In this document: one piece after another, positions 1 to 9,691 of the stretch
Position numbering within the stretch: position 1 is the stretch's first letter
Layout of the letters: each line of letters opens with the position of its first letter
Source of the DNA: Acinetobacter lactucae
GTDB taxonomy: Bacteria > Pseudomonadota > Gammaproteobacteria > Pseudomonadales > Moraxellaceae
Assembly: GCF_001605885.1 (NCBI RefSeq)
Contig: NZ_LRPE01000038.1
Coordinates: forward strand, 161,102 to 225,101
Direction: 5' to 3'
DNA length: 64,000 nt
Program-made: the position numbers and the translations under genes
Notes under the pieces: model-generated
The model's input: the letters and a program-made list of their open reading frames with translations, nothing else
The model's database searches: none
Told to the model about the DNA's origin: nothing

Positions 1-2123
1 CGTCCATCCGCTGGTTCAAAGTAGCGTCCATTACCGTCATTTACGATCACTGAACCTGCATAGTTTTTATCAAATAGGTTATCGACACGGGCAAAGCTAT
101 TCACTTTCCAGTCACCCATTACCCATGCATAACCCACATTAGCTGAGGTTACACTGTAGCTTGGCGCTGCGTCACTGTTGGTATCATTCACGTATACTTT
201 ATCCATATACTGTACATCTACACCGCCATATAGCCCGTGCGATGGCTGCCAAGCTAAAGAAGCATAAGCTTGGTTTTTGGCAATTCCTGGAATAGCATTG
301 CCTGATGGAATTTGAGCAATACTTCCTAAAGCTGGAATATCAGCATCAAAAGTTGCATCTAAATATGTATAGCTTGCAATCGCTGTTAGATCTCTCCACA
401 ACTTTTTATTCCATGCGAACTCTACGCCTTCACGTAAAGTTTTATCTGCATTACGGAATGTTGAACGCCCATTTGAGTTACCTGCAGAAACGATGTCATC
501 GTTGGTCTTAGTTTGAAAAACTGCCAAAGTAAAATCACCTAATTGGTTTTGTGATTTTAAGCCCGTTTCATAGGTATCGCTTGTTGATGCGGTCAAATCA
601 AAATTAAAACCACTTTCTCCATCTGGACGATATGCCATTTCAGTAAAAGTTGGCGTTTCAAATCCTTTGGCATAACTCACATAGGCCATGAGTTCAGGTA
701 AAATTTGCCAGCTTAAAGCAGCAGAAGGTAAAACTTTATTGTAATCAGTCTTACCACTATCGTCGCCATTACTTAAATAGCGATCTTCCGACTTATAGTG
801 GACATTGCTATAACGTACACCTGTATCTAAACGCCATGTTGGTAAGAACTGCCATGAAGCTTGTAAATATGGATCGATATTCCACAAAGTATTGTCTTCA
901 TCACGGCGTAACTTACCTTTGACGCCATAATAAGGCTGACCGTTTACTAAATTAAAGTTTTCAAAACCTTTACGATCTTCATCCATTGCATCGAGTGCAA
1001 CACCAACGCTTAGAGTAGTATTTGGAAGTAACTCTTTACCCGTCCAGCGGAAGTCAGCGCCATAATAATTACGCTCAAAATCAATGACTCCACCAGCATG
1101 CTTTGGGCTAGCTTGACCTGAATAAATAGGCTTACCCTCTTCTAGCTTCACTTCACCTTTAGGTATAGATTGATATTGAGTCACTTGGCGATTGCCTAAA
1201 TATGCCATGGCATAGAGTTCATTTTTATCATTAACAGGCTTAGACCACGTCACACCCGTTTGAGTTTGTTCAATATCTTTACGGACATTAAATTGCTTTA
1301 AAAATGGAACTTGTTGTCTTGGGTTAGTATTCCACTGATCATGCGTTAGTCCCTGTGGGTCATCTGCATGGATTTTTACATAATTGGTTATCCAGTTGAT
1401 TTTGCTACCATCATCAAGGTTCCAACTGAGTTTTGCATTGTTTAATACTTTTTCTGCACCGCTATGTTCTCGGTAACCATCCGTATCGAAATACGATGAA
1501 CTAATAACATAGCTTGGTTCATTCGCACCCTTTGCCCCGCCTTGTAGCACGAGTCCTGCTCGGCTTTTATCGTGACTGCCTCCCGAATAGCTCAGCTCAA
1601 TTGAATCTTTCCCTTGCCCTTCTTTAGTAGAAGTTAAAATTGTCCCGCCCGATGAATTTCCATAAAGTGAAGAAAAAGGTCCTGTTAGAACTTCAACATG
1701 GTCCAGACTACTTAAATCGATATTAGAGGTTTGGCCTTGTCCATCCGGCATTGTTGCAGGAATACCGTCTACATAAAGGCGAATACCACGGACACCAAAA
1801 GTAGAACGTGCACCAAAACCACGCATAGATAACTGTAAATCTTGTGCATAATTTTCACGATTGCGAAGCTGTAAACTCGGTATCCCCTTCACAACTTCGG
1901 TTAAATTTACTTGTGAAGAAGTGTCAGCTTGGGGTGCATCTATTCGAAAAACCGAAGCAGGTGTTTGCAAATAGGTTGTATCGGTACGGGTTGCTTCCAC
2001 ATGTAACGTTGGCAATACAGTTACGTCTTGTGTTAAATCTTCTGCCCAAACGAGTGGGCTAGAAATACAGCCCATACTCATCAAAATACAGTGATGAAAT
2101 CGGTCTAAGCGTAATAAGGACAT
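1..2123 (-). CDS. pqqU: TonB-dependent receptor, PqqU/YncD-like (partial, C-terminus outside window)
   Basis: Outer-membrane beta-barrel receptor that would import its ligand with TonB-ExbBD energy. The product starts with a signal peptide ending near LVWAED, then a plug domain. The plug carries NYAQDLQLSMRGFGARST and RLYVDGIPATMPDGQGQTSN, which as I remember them are nearly identical to E. coli YncD (PqqU), the receptor for the cofactor pyrroloquinoline quinone. The barrel keeps WNIDPYLQASWQ and, near the window edge, VDNLFDKNYAGSVIVNDGNG, also YncD-like. About 707 of an expected ~725 residues are inside, so the missing end is a window-edge effect. The start follows an AAGGAAA ribosome site. 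The ligand is inferred from family similarity; the PQQ-dependent gcd lies 17 kb away. A ferric-siderophore receptor is the alternative. Confidence 0.8.
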   Translation of the reverse strand, partial: MSLLRLDRFHHCILMSMGCISSPLVWAEDLTQDVTVLPTLHVEATRTDTTYLQTPASVFRIDAPQADTSSQVNLTEVVKGIPSLQLRNRENYAQDLQLSMRGFGARSTFGVRGIRLYVDGIPATMPDGQGQTSNIDLSSLDHVEVLTGPFSSLYGNSSGGTILTSTKEGQGKDSIELSYSGGSHDKSRAGLVLQGGAKGANEPSYVISSSYFDTDGYREHSGAEKVLNNAKLSWNLDDGSKINWITNYVKIHADDPQGLTHDQWNTNPRQQVPFLKQFNVRKDIEQTQTGVTWSKPVNDKNELYAMAYLGNRQVTQYQSIPKGEVKLEEGKPIYSGQASPKHAGGVIDFERNYYGADFRWTGKELLPNTTLSVGVALDAMDEDRKGFENFNLVNGQPYYGVKGKLRRDEDNTLWNIDPYLQASWQFLPTWRLDTGVRYSNVHYKSEDRYLSNGDDSGKTDYNKVLPSAALSWQILPELMAYVSYAKGFETPTFTEMAYRPDGESGFNFDLTASTSDTYETGLKSQNQLGDFTLAVFQTKTNDDIVSAGNSNGRSTFRNADKTLREGVEFAWNKKLWRDLTAIASYTYLDATFDADIPALGSIAQIPSGNAIPGIAKNQAYASLAWQPSHGLYGGVDVQYMDKVYVNDTNSDAAPSYSVTSANVGYAWVMGDWKVNSFARVDNLFDKNYAGSVIVNDGNGRYFEPADG

Positions 2124-2141
2124 GCTTATTTCCTTTATTTA

Positions 2142-2157
2142 TATTGTAGTTATGATA
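2142..2157 (-). promoter_or_regulatory. Possible operator in the receptor leader
   Basis: A short palindrome, GTTATGATAAC, lies about 20-30 nt upstream of the start of the PqqU-like receptor. It resembles half of a Fur/Zur-type metal-regulator site but is shorter than the usual consensus, so the assignment is tentative. Confidence 0.2.
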
Positions 2158-2207
2158 ACAAAAAGCTGTGTCTTGTCTGGCTATTGAATTCGGTCTGCAT
2201 TGTTGTA

Positions 2208-2253
2208 AATCTGGAACACTCTTCATCAATATCTAAAAATTGATTTCCAGATT
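2208..2253 (-). terminator. Nested hairpin after mpg
   Basis: Two nested perfect stems (AATCTGGAA with TTCCAGATT outside, ATCAAT with ATTGAT inside) begin 5 nt past the mpg stop. There is no clear T-run on the minus strand. It may terminate or stabilise the mpg transcript before the receptor gene. Confidence 0.4.
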
Positions 2254-2257
2254 AGAA

Positions 2258-2824
2258 TTATCGACTCAAAGATGGGTGGTCTTTCCAGCAATATCGTTCA
2301 GGCCAATGTTTTGCTTCTTCGGCATAATCAATTCCAATACGTGGCGTCAATACCACTTCTGGCCGCGTTGATGCCGCTTCAATCCATAGTCCAGATTCTT
2401 CACCTAAAGTCTGGCCTTTTAAAGATCGATCAATACCCAAGTAGCGCGTCAATTTGCCAGGCCCAGCTAAAAGCTTATATTCTTTTTTGGTTGAAGCACT
2501 ACTTAAAAATGCTGAGCGAATCATTACCCCTTCAGGGACGCCTTGTGTCTGAGTAATGAGATTGAGCATTTCATACATGCCATAAATTAAATAGACGTAA
2601 ATTGTCCCACCAGGGCAATACATCACCTCTGTTCGAGCTGTCCGTTTGTCATTGTAACTATGGCAAGCTTTATCACGGACACCCAAATAAGCTTCAGTTT
2701 CACTAATTGTACAGCGGATAACTTGGCCATCAGGTTGTCGCTTACACAAAACACAACCTATTAAATCATAAGCCACTTCTGATGTTTCTCGTTGAAACCA
2801 GCTTAATGGTAAAATATCTGACAT
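2258..2824 (-). CDS. mpg: 3-methyladenine DNA glycosylase (AAG/Mpg family)
   Basis: Removes alkylated and deaminated purines in base-excision repair. The 188-residue product fits the AAG fold: it has ETEAYLG, whose glutamate is the expected catalytic acid, followed by DKACHSYND, and YLIYGMYEMLNLIT, matching the family's YxxYGMYxxxN active-site segment. LAGPGKLTRYLGID near residue 120 is also family-typical. I chose the ATG at 2824 because AGAGATT sits 3-9 nt upstream; an in-frame ATG at 2851 lacks a ribosome site. It is divergent from mutM with only 75 nt between the starts, so two DNA glycosylases share one promoter region. Confidence 0.9.
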   Translation of the reverse strand: MSDILPLSWFQRETSEVAYDLIGCVLCKRQPDGQVIRCTISETEAYLGVRDKACHSYNDKRTARTEVMYCPGGTIYVYLIYGMYEMLNLITQTQGVPEGVMIRSAFLSSASTKKEYKLLAGPGKLTRYLGIDRSLKGQTLGEESGLWIEAASTRPEVVLTPRIGIDYAEEAKHWPERYCWKDHPSLSR

Positions 2825-2899
2825 AGTAATCTCTGAAATATTACATACCACACGTTATACTTGATTAATCCAGTATATCTGTTAATTCTGCGAGTTGGC

Positions 2900-3724
2900 A
2901 TGCCTGAGTTACCCGAAGTCGAAACAACCAAAACCAGTTTATTTCCCCTATTGAATCAAAAAGTTCTAAGTGTGGAAGTACGCAATCCTAGCTTACGCTG
3001 GCCTATACCAGATGATGTTCAAAAACTTGTTGGACAACGCCTTATTGGATTAAATCGACGTTCAAAATATATTTTGGCAGAGTTTGAACAAGATCAAATG
3101 CTTTGGCATTTAGGAATGTCTGGAAGCTTTCGTCTGACCGAACCAAATGACGAACTGAGAAAGCATGATCATCTGATTATACAATTTGAAGATCAGCAGT
3201 TACGCTACCATGACCCTCGTCGTTTTGGCTGCATTCTTTGGCTTAACCCTGAGACTCAAGGCAAACTGATTGATACTTTGGGACCTGAGCCTTTAAGTGC
3301 TGACTTTCACGCAGAATATTTAGCTTCTAAACTTAAAAATAAGGCTGTCGGCATAAAAATTGCACTCATGGATAATCATGTAGTGGTTGGTGTAGGCAAT
3401 ATTTATGCAACTGAGAGCCTGTTTAATGTTGGCATTCACCCTGCACAACCTGCTGGTGATTTAAGCATGCAACAAATTGAGAAACTAGTTGTCGAGATTA
3501 AGCGTATTTTAAAGTCGGCAATTGATTTAGGTGGCTCGACTTTACGAGACTACAGCAACGCCATGGGTGAAAATGGTTATTTCCAGCAAACCTTGCTCGC
3601 GTATGGTCGTGCAGGAGAAATGTGTGTTAACTGTGAAACCACATTAGAAAATTTGAAACTTGGTCAGCGTGCCAGCGTATTTTGCCCACAGTGCCAACCG
3701 CTTAAAAAGCTGAGAAAGCCTTAA
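2900..3724 (+). CDS. mutM: Formamidopyrimidine-DNA glycosylase
   Basis: Bifunctional glycosylase/AP lyase removing 8-oxoguanine and formamidopyrimidines. The start is fixed by biochemistry: the mature protein must begin with proline (PELPEVET), the Schiff-base nucleophile, followed by the catalytic glutamate. This rules out the upstream in-frame start at 2861. NRRSKYIL supplies the conserved lysine near residue 57, GVGNIYATE is in the helix-two-turn-helix region, and the C-terminus has a four-cysteine zinc finger (CVNC ... CPQC). The 274-residue length is normal. The parvulin gene follows 19 nt downstream, so the two are probably co-transcribed. Confidence 0.97.
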   Translation: MPELPEVETTKTSLFPLLNQKVLSVEVRNPSLRWPIPDDVQKLVGQRLIGLNRRSKYILAEFEQDQMLWHLGMSGSFRLTEPNDELRKHDHLIIQFEDQQLRYHDPRRFGCILWLNPETQGKLIDTLGPEPLSADFHAEYLASKLKNKAVGIKIALMDNHVVVGVGNIYATESLFNVGIHPAQPAGDLSMQQIEKLVVEIKRILKSAIDLGGSTLRDYSNAMGENGYFQQTLLAYGRAGEMCVNCETTLENLKLGQRASVFCPQCQPLKKLRKP

Positions 3725-3743
3725 TTTTTTGGAGGAAGACAAC

Positions 3744-4034
3744 ATGCAAACAGCAATTGTCCGACATATTTTAGTCAAAGATAAAGACTTAGCCGAACAG
3801 CTAAAAAAGAAGCTACAAAGTGGTGCTGATTTTGCCAAGCTTGCTAAACAATATTCCACCTGTAACTCGGCAAAGCGTGGTGGTGAACTTGGTGAAGTCA
3901 AAAAAGGGCAATTAGTGCCTGTTATTGATAAAGTTGTTTTTACAGCTGCCGAACGTGTGTTACAAGGTCCGATCAAAAGTCAGTTTGGTTACCACCTTTT
4001 AGAAGTTAAATTCAGAATGGGCAGCTTACGTTGA
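3744..4034 (+). CDS. ppiC: Parvulin-type peptidyl-prolyl isomerase (PpiC-like)
   Basis: Small cytoplasmic prolyl cis-trans isomerase of 96 residues, close to the 93 of E. coli PpiC, with no signal peptide or extra domains. Diagnostic parvulin segments are RHILVKDKDLAEQL, GADFAKLAKQYSTC, KRGGELGEVKKGQLVP and GPIKSQFGYHLLEV. The ATG at 3744 was chosen because GGAGG lies 8 nt upstream. It follows mutM closely and is convergent with the next gene, with a gap of only 10 nt. Confidence 0.93.
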   Translation: MQTAIVRHILVKDKDLAEQLKKKLQSGADFAKLAKQYSTCNSAKRGGELGEVKKGQLVPVIDKVVFTAAERVLQGPIKSQFGYHLLEVKFRMGSLR

Positions 4035-4044
4035 TTCCATTGTT

Positions 4045-4398
4045 TCAATTATGATTTTGAGAAGCTTGAGCCTGTGCATTCAGTTGATATGTCCAGGCTT
4101 TAATATACTCACCTGATTCTAATTTTATATCTGCGATGACACGTTGATATTGAAAACCTTCAAAATCATCTAGCATCTGCCAGTTTTCAGCCAATTTTTC
4201 AGTGCTAAATAAATAGCCTTCCACCCAATCAGCTTGTAAATCTAACTCAAGTGCTTTTAAGCCTTTATCTGGCCCCCAGTCTAAAATATGAATCACGCCA
4301 CGCACACTAGCTTTTGTCCAACTTCCACCGATTTGCTCTAAAATATGAGCATTTGGTTTATTTGGACATAATGTGCCATACACAAAAAGCTGATTCAT
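4045..4398 (-). CDS. Gamma-glutamylcyclotransferase-like (AIG2/GGCT fold) protein
   Basis: A 117-residue single-domain protein. The N-terminal LFVYGTLCPNKPN is the YGTL signature that binds the gamma-glutamyl substrate in this fold. DDFEGFQYQRVIADI near residue 78 carries the conserved acidic residue followed by (F/Y)-x-R. Family members release 5-oxoproline from gamma-glutamyl peptides or amines, but the family also contains proteins of unknown activity, so the substrate is not assigned. It stands alone between a convergent parvulin gene and the mscL terminator. Confidence 0.8.
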   Translation of the reverse strand: MNQLFVYGTLCPNKPNAHILEQIGGSWTKASVRGVIHILDWGPDKGLKALELDLQADWVEGYLFSTEKLAENWQMLDDFEGFQYQRVIADIKLESGEYIKAWTYQLNAQAQASQNHN

Positions 4399-4492
4399 TA
4401 ATTTATATCCTTTTAAAATATTCGAAGTTGAACATATCTTTGTTTTGACAATTTTAACAATATCTTTAGCTCAGCATAAAATACTAAATAAT

Positions 4493-4521
4493 AAAAAACG
4501 GTACTCTTGGTACCGTTTTTA
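4493..4521 (-). terminator. Rho-independent terminator of mscL
   Basis: Seven-base stem (ACGGTAC with GTACCGT) extended by A/T pairs on both sides, with a T-run on either strand. It begins 13 nt after the mscL stop and could act in both directions. Confidence 0.85.
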
Positions 4522-4533
4522 TATCAAATCTGA

Positions 4534-4965
4534 TTAAGGTTGTTTTTTCAACTCATCACGAATTTCACGTAATAATTGAATATCTTCTGGAGTTGCAGCT
4601 GGAGCTTCTGGCTCATTTTTATCACGGCGAAGTCTATTTAATAATTTCACCATTAAGAACACAACCCAAGCTAAAATCAGGAAGTTAATTAAAATGGTAA
4701 GGAAGTTACCATAAGTTAAAACATTAATACCTGCTTTTTGCAAAGCATCTAAAGATTGTAAATTGTTAGGATTTGCACCTAATACAATAAATTTTTGTGA
4801 AAAATCAACACCACCACCAGTAATCACACTAATAATTGGCATGATAATATCTTTTACCAAAGAGTCTACGATTTTGCCAAAAGCACCACCAATAATCACA
4901 CCGATGGCTAAATCCATCATATTGCCTTTAATGGCAAATTCTTTAAATTCTTGAATAATACTCAT
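4534..4965 (-). CDS. mscL: Large-conductance mechanosensitive channel
   Basis: Inner-membrane pentameric channel that opens under membrane tension to release solutes during osmotic downshock. The N-terminus [20 protein letters not shown] and the first membrane helix [19 protein letters not shown] are diagnostic. A periplasmic loop follows, then the second helix [20 protein letters not shown], and an acidic/basic C-terminal helix from about residue 110. The 143 residues are normal. The ribosome site GGAG lies in the 4-nt loop of a small hairpin (4970-4983), which could modulate translation. Confidence 0.97.
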   Translation of the reverse strand: MSIIQEFKEFAIKGNMMDLAIGVIIGGAFGKIVDSLVKDIIMPIISVITGGGVDFSQKFIVLGANPNNLQSLDALQKAGINVLTYGNFLTILINFLILAWVVFLMVKLLNRLRRDKNEPEAPAATPEDIQLLREIRDELKKQP

Positions 4966-5169
4966 CTAAACATCTCCAGATGTCGGGGGCCGAAACACGT
5001 CATATTTTTCTTTTTCATTGGCATCTTATCGAATTAGATAGTACTCGCCATGATATTGATAATTTAATATTTTTATCAAAAAAAGAAAGTTATTTCACAC
5101 TTTAACAACATATTCTCTTACAACAAAAATATGATTTTAAGCCTACTTTAATTTGAAAAATAACGATTA

Positions 5170-5201
5170 AAAAAACCGCTAAATTAATTTAGCGGTTTTT
5201 T
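5170..5201 (-). terminator. Rho-independent terminator of typA
   Basis: AACCGCTAAATT pairs with AATTTAGCGGTT, and A- and T-runs on both flanks allow termination in either direction. It starts about 20 nt past the typA stop. Confidence 0.9.
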
Positions 5202-5220
5202 CTTTTTCATTTAAGAAAAA

Positions 5221-7056
5221 TTATTTATCACGGTTACGTTTACGTTCATTTTCAGTCAAGTAACGCTTACGGATACGGATTGATTTAGGTGTTACTTCTA
5301 CTAACTCGTCATCTTCAATGAATTCAAGCGCTTGTTCAAGCGTATATTCAATTGCAGGTACTAAAGTTAAAGCATCATCTGTACCAGATGCACGAACGTT
5401 AGTTAATTGTTTCGCTTTAGTCGGGTTTACAACCATATCGTCTGAACGAGAGTTAATACCCACGATCATACCTTCGTAAACTTCTAACTGTGGTTTAGCG
5501 AACAAACGACCACGGTCTTGTAAGCTGAACAATGCATAGCCCAAGCAAGTACCTTGAACCATAGAGATCAATACACCGTTTTGACGTTTCGCAACAGTAC
5601 CTTGTTTAACAGGACCATAATGCGAGAAGCTTGAAGTCATGATCCCTGTACCAGAAGTCATGGTCAAGAATTCAGAACGGAAACCAATCAAACCACGTGA
5701 AGGTACAGTTGCTTCAATACGGATACGGCCTTTACCGTCAACTTCCATATTGGTCATCTCGCCTTTACGGTGACCCATTTGTTCCATTACAGCACCTTGA
5801 TGCTGTTCTTCAACGTCAAAAGTTACGTTTTCGTAAGGCTCTTGTCTTTCACCATCAATTTCTTTGATGATTACTTGTGGACGAGATACGCCCATTTCGA
5901 AGCCTTCACGACGCATGTTTTCAATTAAAACTGAAAGATGAAGTTCACCACGGCCAGATACTTTGAAACGGTCTGGACTGTCAGTGTCTTCAACACGTAA
6001 CGCTACGTTATGAATTAATTCGCGGTCAAGACGTTCACGGATATTACGTGAAGTTACGAATTTACCTTCTTTACCAGCAAACGGAGAGTTGTTTACTTGG
6101 AAAGTCATAGATACTGTAGGTTCATCTACAGATAAAGCTGGTAATGCTTCAACATTTTTCGGATCACAAATCGTGTCAGAAATGTTAAGTGCGTCGATAC
6201 CAGTAATACATACGATATCACCAGCAGATGCTGATTCAACATCGATACGCTCTAAACCATGGTAACCCATGATTTTTAAGATACGGCCGTTACGTGTATT
6301 GCCTTCTTTGTCAATTACAGTAACAGGAGTATTTAATTTTACTGAACCACGTTGAATACGACCAACACCGATAACACCTACGAAGCTGTTATAGTCAAGT
6401 GATGAAATCTGCATTTGGAATGGACCATCAACATCAACTGCTGGTGGTTCAACGATATCTACAATCGTTTCGAACAACGGAGTCATGTCTTCTGCAAGTT
6501 CTTCAGGAGCAGGACCCGCTACACCACGTAGACCTGATGCATAAACGATTGGGAAATCTAATTGCTCATCAGTTGCACCAAGGTTATCAAATAGATCAAA
6601 TACTTGATCAATAACCCAATCTGGACGTGCACTTGGTTTGTCTACTTTGTTAATAATAACAATTGGTTTTAAACCGCGAGCAAAGGCTTTTTGTGTCACA
6701 AAACGAGTTTGTGGCATTGGACCTTCTTGAGAGTCAACTAAAAGTAATACGCAGTCAACCATCGACATTACACGTTCTACTTCACCACCGAAGTCGGCGT
6801 GTCCCGGGGTGTCCACGATGTTGATACGGTAAGTTGTATCAGTACGTTTATCTAACCAAGTAATAGAAGTGTTCTTTGCAAGAATGGTAATACCACGTTC
6901 ACTTTCAAGCGCATTTGAGTCCATGACACGCTCAATCTCGCCTGCTCGGTCACCGAGAGCACCTGATTGCTGAAGTAGTTTATCGACAAGTGTGGTTTTC
7001 CCGTGGTCGACGTGCGCAATAATTGCGATATTACGGAGATTTTTGATATCTGACAT
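5221..7056 (-). CDS. typA: Ribosome-associated GTPase TypA/BipA
   Basis: Translation-factor GTPase that assists 50S assembly and growth under stress or cold. The 611-residue product has G1 [11 protein letters not shown]2 region ERGITI, G3 [16 protein letters not shown] and G4 NKVDKP, then EF-G-like beta-barrel domains and the BipA-specific C-terminal domain ([24 protein letters not shown]). On the minus strand a TATAAT -10 element occurs at 7094-7089, about 35 nt before the start. The basic tail [16 protein letters not shown] is typical. It is a single-gene unit, divergent from the permease gene. Confidence 0.97.
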   Translation of the reverse strand: MSDIKNLRNIAIIAHVDHGKTTLVDKLLQQSGALGDRAGEIERVMDSNALESERGITILAKNTSITWLDKRTDTTYRINIVDTPGHADFGGEVERVMSMVDCVLLLVDSQEGPMPQTRFVTQKAFARGLKPIVIINKVDKPSARPDWVIDQVFDLFDNLGATDEQLDFPIVYASGLRGVAGPAPEELAEDMTPLFETIVDIVEPPAVDVDGPFQMQISSLDYNSFVGVIGVGRIQRGSVKLNTPVTVIDKEGNTRNGRILKIMGYHGLERIDVESASAGDIVCITGIDALNISDTICDPKNVEALPALSVDEPTVSMTFQVNNSPFAGKEGKFVTSRNIRERLDRELIHNVALRVEDTDSPDRFKVSGRGELHLSVLIENMRREGFEMGVSRPQVIIKEIDGERQEPYENVTFDVEEQHQGAVMEQMGHRKGEMTNMEVDGKGRIRIEATVPSRGLIGFRSEFLTMTSGTGIMTSSFSHYGPVKQGTVAKRQNGVLISMVQGTCLGYALFSLQDRGRLFAKPQLEVYEGMIVGINSRSDDMVVNPTKAKQLTNVRASGTDDALTLVPAIEYTLEQALEFIEDDELVEVTPKSIRIRKRYLTENERKRNRDK

Positions 7057-7088
7057 GAAAATTCGAAACGCCTGAAATTTGAGGGCAA

Positions 7089-7094
7089 ATTATA
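7089..7094 (-). promoter_or_regulatory. Candidate -10 element of typA
   Basis: A perfect TATAAT reads on the minus strand about 33 nt upstream of the typA ATG. The -35 region is not obvious. A CACTACT/AGTAGTG inverted repeat (7103-7120) overlaps the spacer and could be an operator. Confidence 0.45.
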
Positions 7095-7234
7095 CAGAAA
7101 AACACTACTCTTGAGTAGTGACAGTTTATTGACATTGACAAAAAAAATTTCCACTAGCCTGTATTTCGTTTTGTAAAGATAGGTATCTCGATTAGAATAG
7201 CGCCAATTTGCGAAATTGCGGCGGACCTACACCC

Positions 7235-8593
7235 ATGTCCAATCAACACTCTCAAGACCATCTTGACCTTGTTTATGGCTTAGATGATCGACCAAAACCC
7301 CTGATAGCTTTTTTAGCAGCGTTCCAGCATTTGCTTGCGATTATTGTACCAATTGTTACACCTGGGCTTTTAATCTGTTTAGCTTTAGGCGTATCACCCA
7401 CTGAAACCAACATGATTTTATCGATGTCTTTGGTGATTTCAGGTATTGCTACATTTTTACAGTGTAAAAAAGTTGGCCCATTTGGTGCAGGTCTTCTGAT
7501 TGTACAAGGCACAAGCTTTAACTTTATTGGTCCCATTATTGGTATCGGTAGTGCAATGGTTGCCGCAGGAACACCTGTAAACCAAGTTATGGCTGCAATT
7601 TTTGGTGTAGTAATTGCTGGTTCCTTTATTGAAATGGGTGTTTCGCAAATTCTTCCATGGGTAAAAAGATTAATTACTCCTTTGGTCACGGGGATTGTTG
7701 TTTTATTAATTGGCTTAACGCTTATTAAGGAAGGCTTGATTAGCATGGGTGGTGGCTACCAAGCCATGCAAGACCATACTTTTGCAAGTGCAGACAACCT
7801 TATTATGTCATGTACCGTACTTGCTATTATTATTGTGCTAAACCGCATTCGAGTGGTTTGGATTAAAAGCTCAGCCATTTTAATTGCATTAGTGATTGGT
7901 TACATTCTTGCAGGATTTATGGGTTACCTAGATTTCTCAGGTATTAAAGATGCGCCTCTTGTACAGATTCCAACGCCGATGCACTTTGGTTTAAGCTTTT
8001 CTTGGGGCTTATTCATCCCAATGGCTTTTATCTACTTAGTCACATCTTTAGAAGCGATTGGTGACGTGACTGCAACCAGTAAACTTTCAAACCAACCTGT
8101 TAATGGTCCAGAATGGATGAAACGCATTAAAGGTGGTGTATTAGTAAATGGTGCAAACTCTTTATTAGCTGGATTATTTAATACTTTCCCAAGTTCTGTT
8201 TTTGCTCAAAATAATGGTGTAATCCAACTCACTGGCGTAGCTAGTCGTTATGTGGGTATCTGGATTGCTGCTTTACTTATTTTATTGGGCTTATTTCCAG
8301 CAGTAGCTGGTGTAATACAAGCAGTTCCTCAAGCTGTTTTAGGGGGCGCTGTGATGGTAATGTTTGGTGCCGTAGCTGCATCAGGTATTAATATCCTCTC
8401 ATCGATTCATTTAGATCGCCGAGCACTTTTAATTATCGCAATTTCACTTGCACTAGGTTTAGGAGTTGCTCAAGTTCCTCAAATTTTGGAACACCTACCA
8501 GAATTATTTAAAAATATTTTTAGTTCTGGCGTAGCGACAGGCGGTATAGCAGCATTAATTTTAAATGTTGTCCTTCCCGAAACACACAAATAA
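7235..8593 (+). CDS. xanP: NCS2 purine (xanthine-type) permease
   Basis: Proton-coupled nucleobase permease of 452 residues with about 14 hydrophobic segments. The family signature FAQNNGVIQLTGVASRYVG (near residue 320) is that of the bacterial xanthine permeases XanP/XanQ rather than uracil permeases, and PLVTGIVVLLIGLTLIK is also family-typical. I chose the ATG at 7235 (MSNQHSQDHLD); the TTG at 7208 would add nine unlikely residues. Xanthine is the inferred substrate; guanine or uric acid transport is possible. It is a single gene followed by a terminator. Confidence 0.85.
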   Translation: MSNQHSQDHLDLVYGLDDRPKPLIAFLAAFQHLLAIIVPIVTPGLLICLALGVSPTETNMILSMSLVISGIATFLQCKKVGPFGAGLLIVQGTSFNFIGPIIGIGSAMVAAGTPVNQVMAAIFGVVIAGSFIEMGVSQILPWVKRLITPLVTGIVVLLIGLTLIKEGLISMGGGYQAMQDHTFASADNLIMSCTVLAIIIVLNRIRVVWIKSSAILIALVIGYILAGFMGYLDFSGIKDAPLVQIPTPMHFGLSFSWGLFIPMAFIYLVTSLEAIGDVTATSKLSNQPVNGPEWMKRIKGGVLVNGANSLLAGLFNTFPSSVFAQNNGVIQLTGVASRYVGIWIAALLILLGLFPAVAGVIQAVPQAVLGGAVMVMFGAVAASGINILSSIHLDRRALLIIAISLALGLGVAQVPQILEHLPELFKNIFSSGVATGGIAALILNVVLPETHK

Positions 8594-8614
8594 CTATTTT
8601 TTAATTTTGATTAC

Positions 8615-8643
8615 TGCCCAGTTTCCACTGGGCATTCTTCTTC
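8615..8643 (+). terminator. Terminator of the purine permease gene
   Basis: TGCCCAGT-ttcc-ACTGGGCA stem followed by TTCTTCTT, 21 nt after the permease stop and just upstream of rsmC. Confidence 0.85.
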
Positions 8644-8656
8644 ATGAGAGATGTAC

Positions 8657-9670
8657 ATGGATCCTAGAAGTGAAGTGGTATTGAGACAACAAGACTATTT
8701 AAAAGGTAGAGTCTTGTTCATTAATGCACCGAATGATGCCCTAGTCAGTCAATTACCAGCTGATATTGATGCTTCAGTCTGGACATGGAATCATGCTGAC
8801 TATCAAGGCTTTATAAATAATGGAACAAATGCGCATTTCTCAGTTGAGTTCCCATTACAAGAGTTCGATCAAGCCGTTATTTTTGTTCCCAAATCTAAAG
8901 AACTGTTAAATTACATATTGCATGTAGTCATGAGCAATCTGAAAACTGATCAGTCTGTTTTTTTAGTGGGTGAAAAAAAGGGTGGTGTTGAACGCGCTGC
9001 CAAACAACTACAAAGCTTCGGCAAAGTACTTAAACTCGATAGCGCACGCCACTGTCAGCTATGGCACTTAAAAATTGAGAAAACAGAACAAATTAAACCT
9101 CTCGAAAGTTGGCTTAAAACTTACACTGTTCATGTTAATGAACAAGAACTTACGATTTGTGCCCTTCCTGGTGTTTTTAGTCAAAATCATCTCGATGTCG
9201 GAACTGCTGTTTTACTCCCTTATCTTAATCAGGTGAAATCAGGTAGAATTGCCGACTTCGGGTGTGGTGCTGGAATTATCAGTTGCTATTTGGCAAAAAT
9301 AAATTCAAGTAATATTATTCATGCCCTAGATATTGATGCTTTCGCTTTACGGTCAACGGAAATGACTTTTAGTCGAAATGGAATAGGTTCAGACCAGTTG
9401 AGATTGCAGCCTGTTACAGGTATTGCAGATGCTCCAACAGAACTCGATGCCATTGTCAGTAATCCCCCTTTCCATCAAGGTATTCATACCAACTATGATG
9501 CAAGTGAAGGACTCTGCCAAAACGCTAAAAAACATTTAAAGGCATCAGGTGAGCTATGGATTGTAGCAAACCGTTTTTTAAACTATCCGATCTTAATTGA
9601 GAAGCACTTTGGTCAGTGCCAGATTAAAACTGATCTTCAAGGCTTTAAGGTGTTATATGCCTGTGCATAA
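8657..9670 (+). CDS. rsmC: 16S rRNA (guanine-1207 N2)-methyltransferase RsmC
   Basis: SAM-dependent enzyme modifying G1207 in helix 34 of 16S rRNA. The 337-residue protein has the RsmC two-domain layout: a degenerate N-terminal methyltransferase-like domain, then an active C-terminal one with SAM motif [17 protein letters not shown] (about residue 198) and the base-flipping motif [16 protein letters not shown] (about residue 270). The ATG at 8657 has GAGAG 7 nt upstream; the ATG at 8651 would be too close to it. lysP follows after 21 nt. Confidence 0.93.
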   Translation: MDPRSEVVLRQQDYLKGRVLFINAPNDALVSQLPADIDASVWTWNHADYQGFINNGTNAHFSVEFPLQEFDQAVIFVPKSKELLNYILHVVMSNLKTDQSVFLVGEKKGGVERAAKQLQSFGKVLKLDSARHCQLWHLKIEKTEQIKPLESWLKTYTVHVNEQELTICALPGVFSQNHLDVGTAVLLPYLNQVKSGRIADFGCGAGIISCYLAKINSSNIIHALDIDAFALRSTEMTFSRNGIGSDQLRLQPVTGIADAPTELDAIVSNPPFHQGIHTNYDASEGLCQNAKKHLKASGELWIVANRFLNYPILIEKHFGQCQIKTDLQGFKVLYACA

Positions 9671-9691
9671 CAAACTATGTAAGGAATCTCC

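Noticed and set aside
1..2123. Apparent truncation of the PqqU-like receptor gene
   Set aside because: The reading frame is intact to base 1, so the missing end is due to the window boundary, not a mutation. The same applies to the acyl-CoA dehydrogenase at 64000.
7273..7746. 157-codon minus-strand ORF opposite the purine permease gene
   Set aside because: Atypical composition (Ile/Pro/Lys rich), no ribosome site, and the plus strand encodes a well-conserved NCS2 permease over the same interval.
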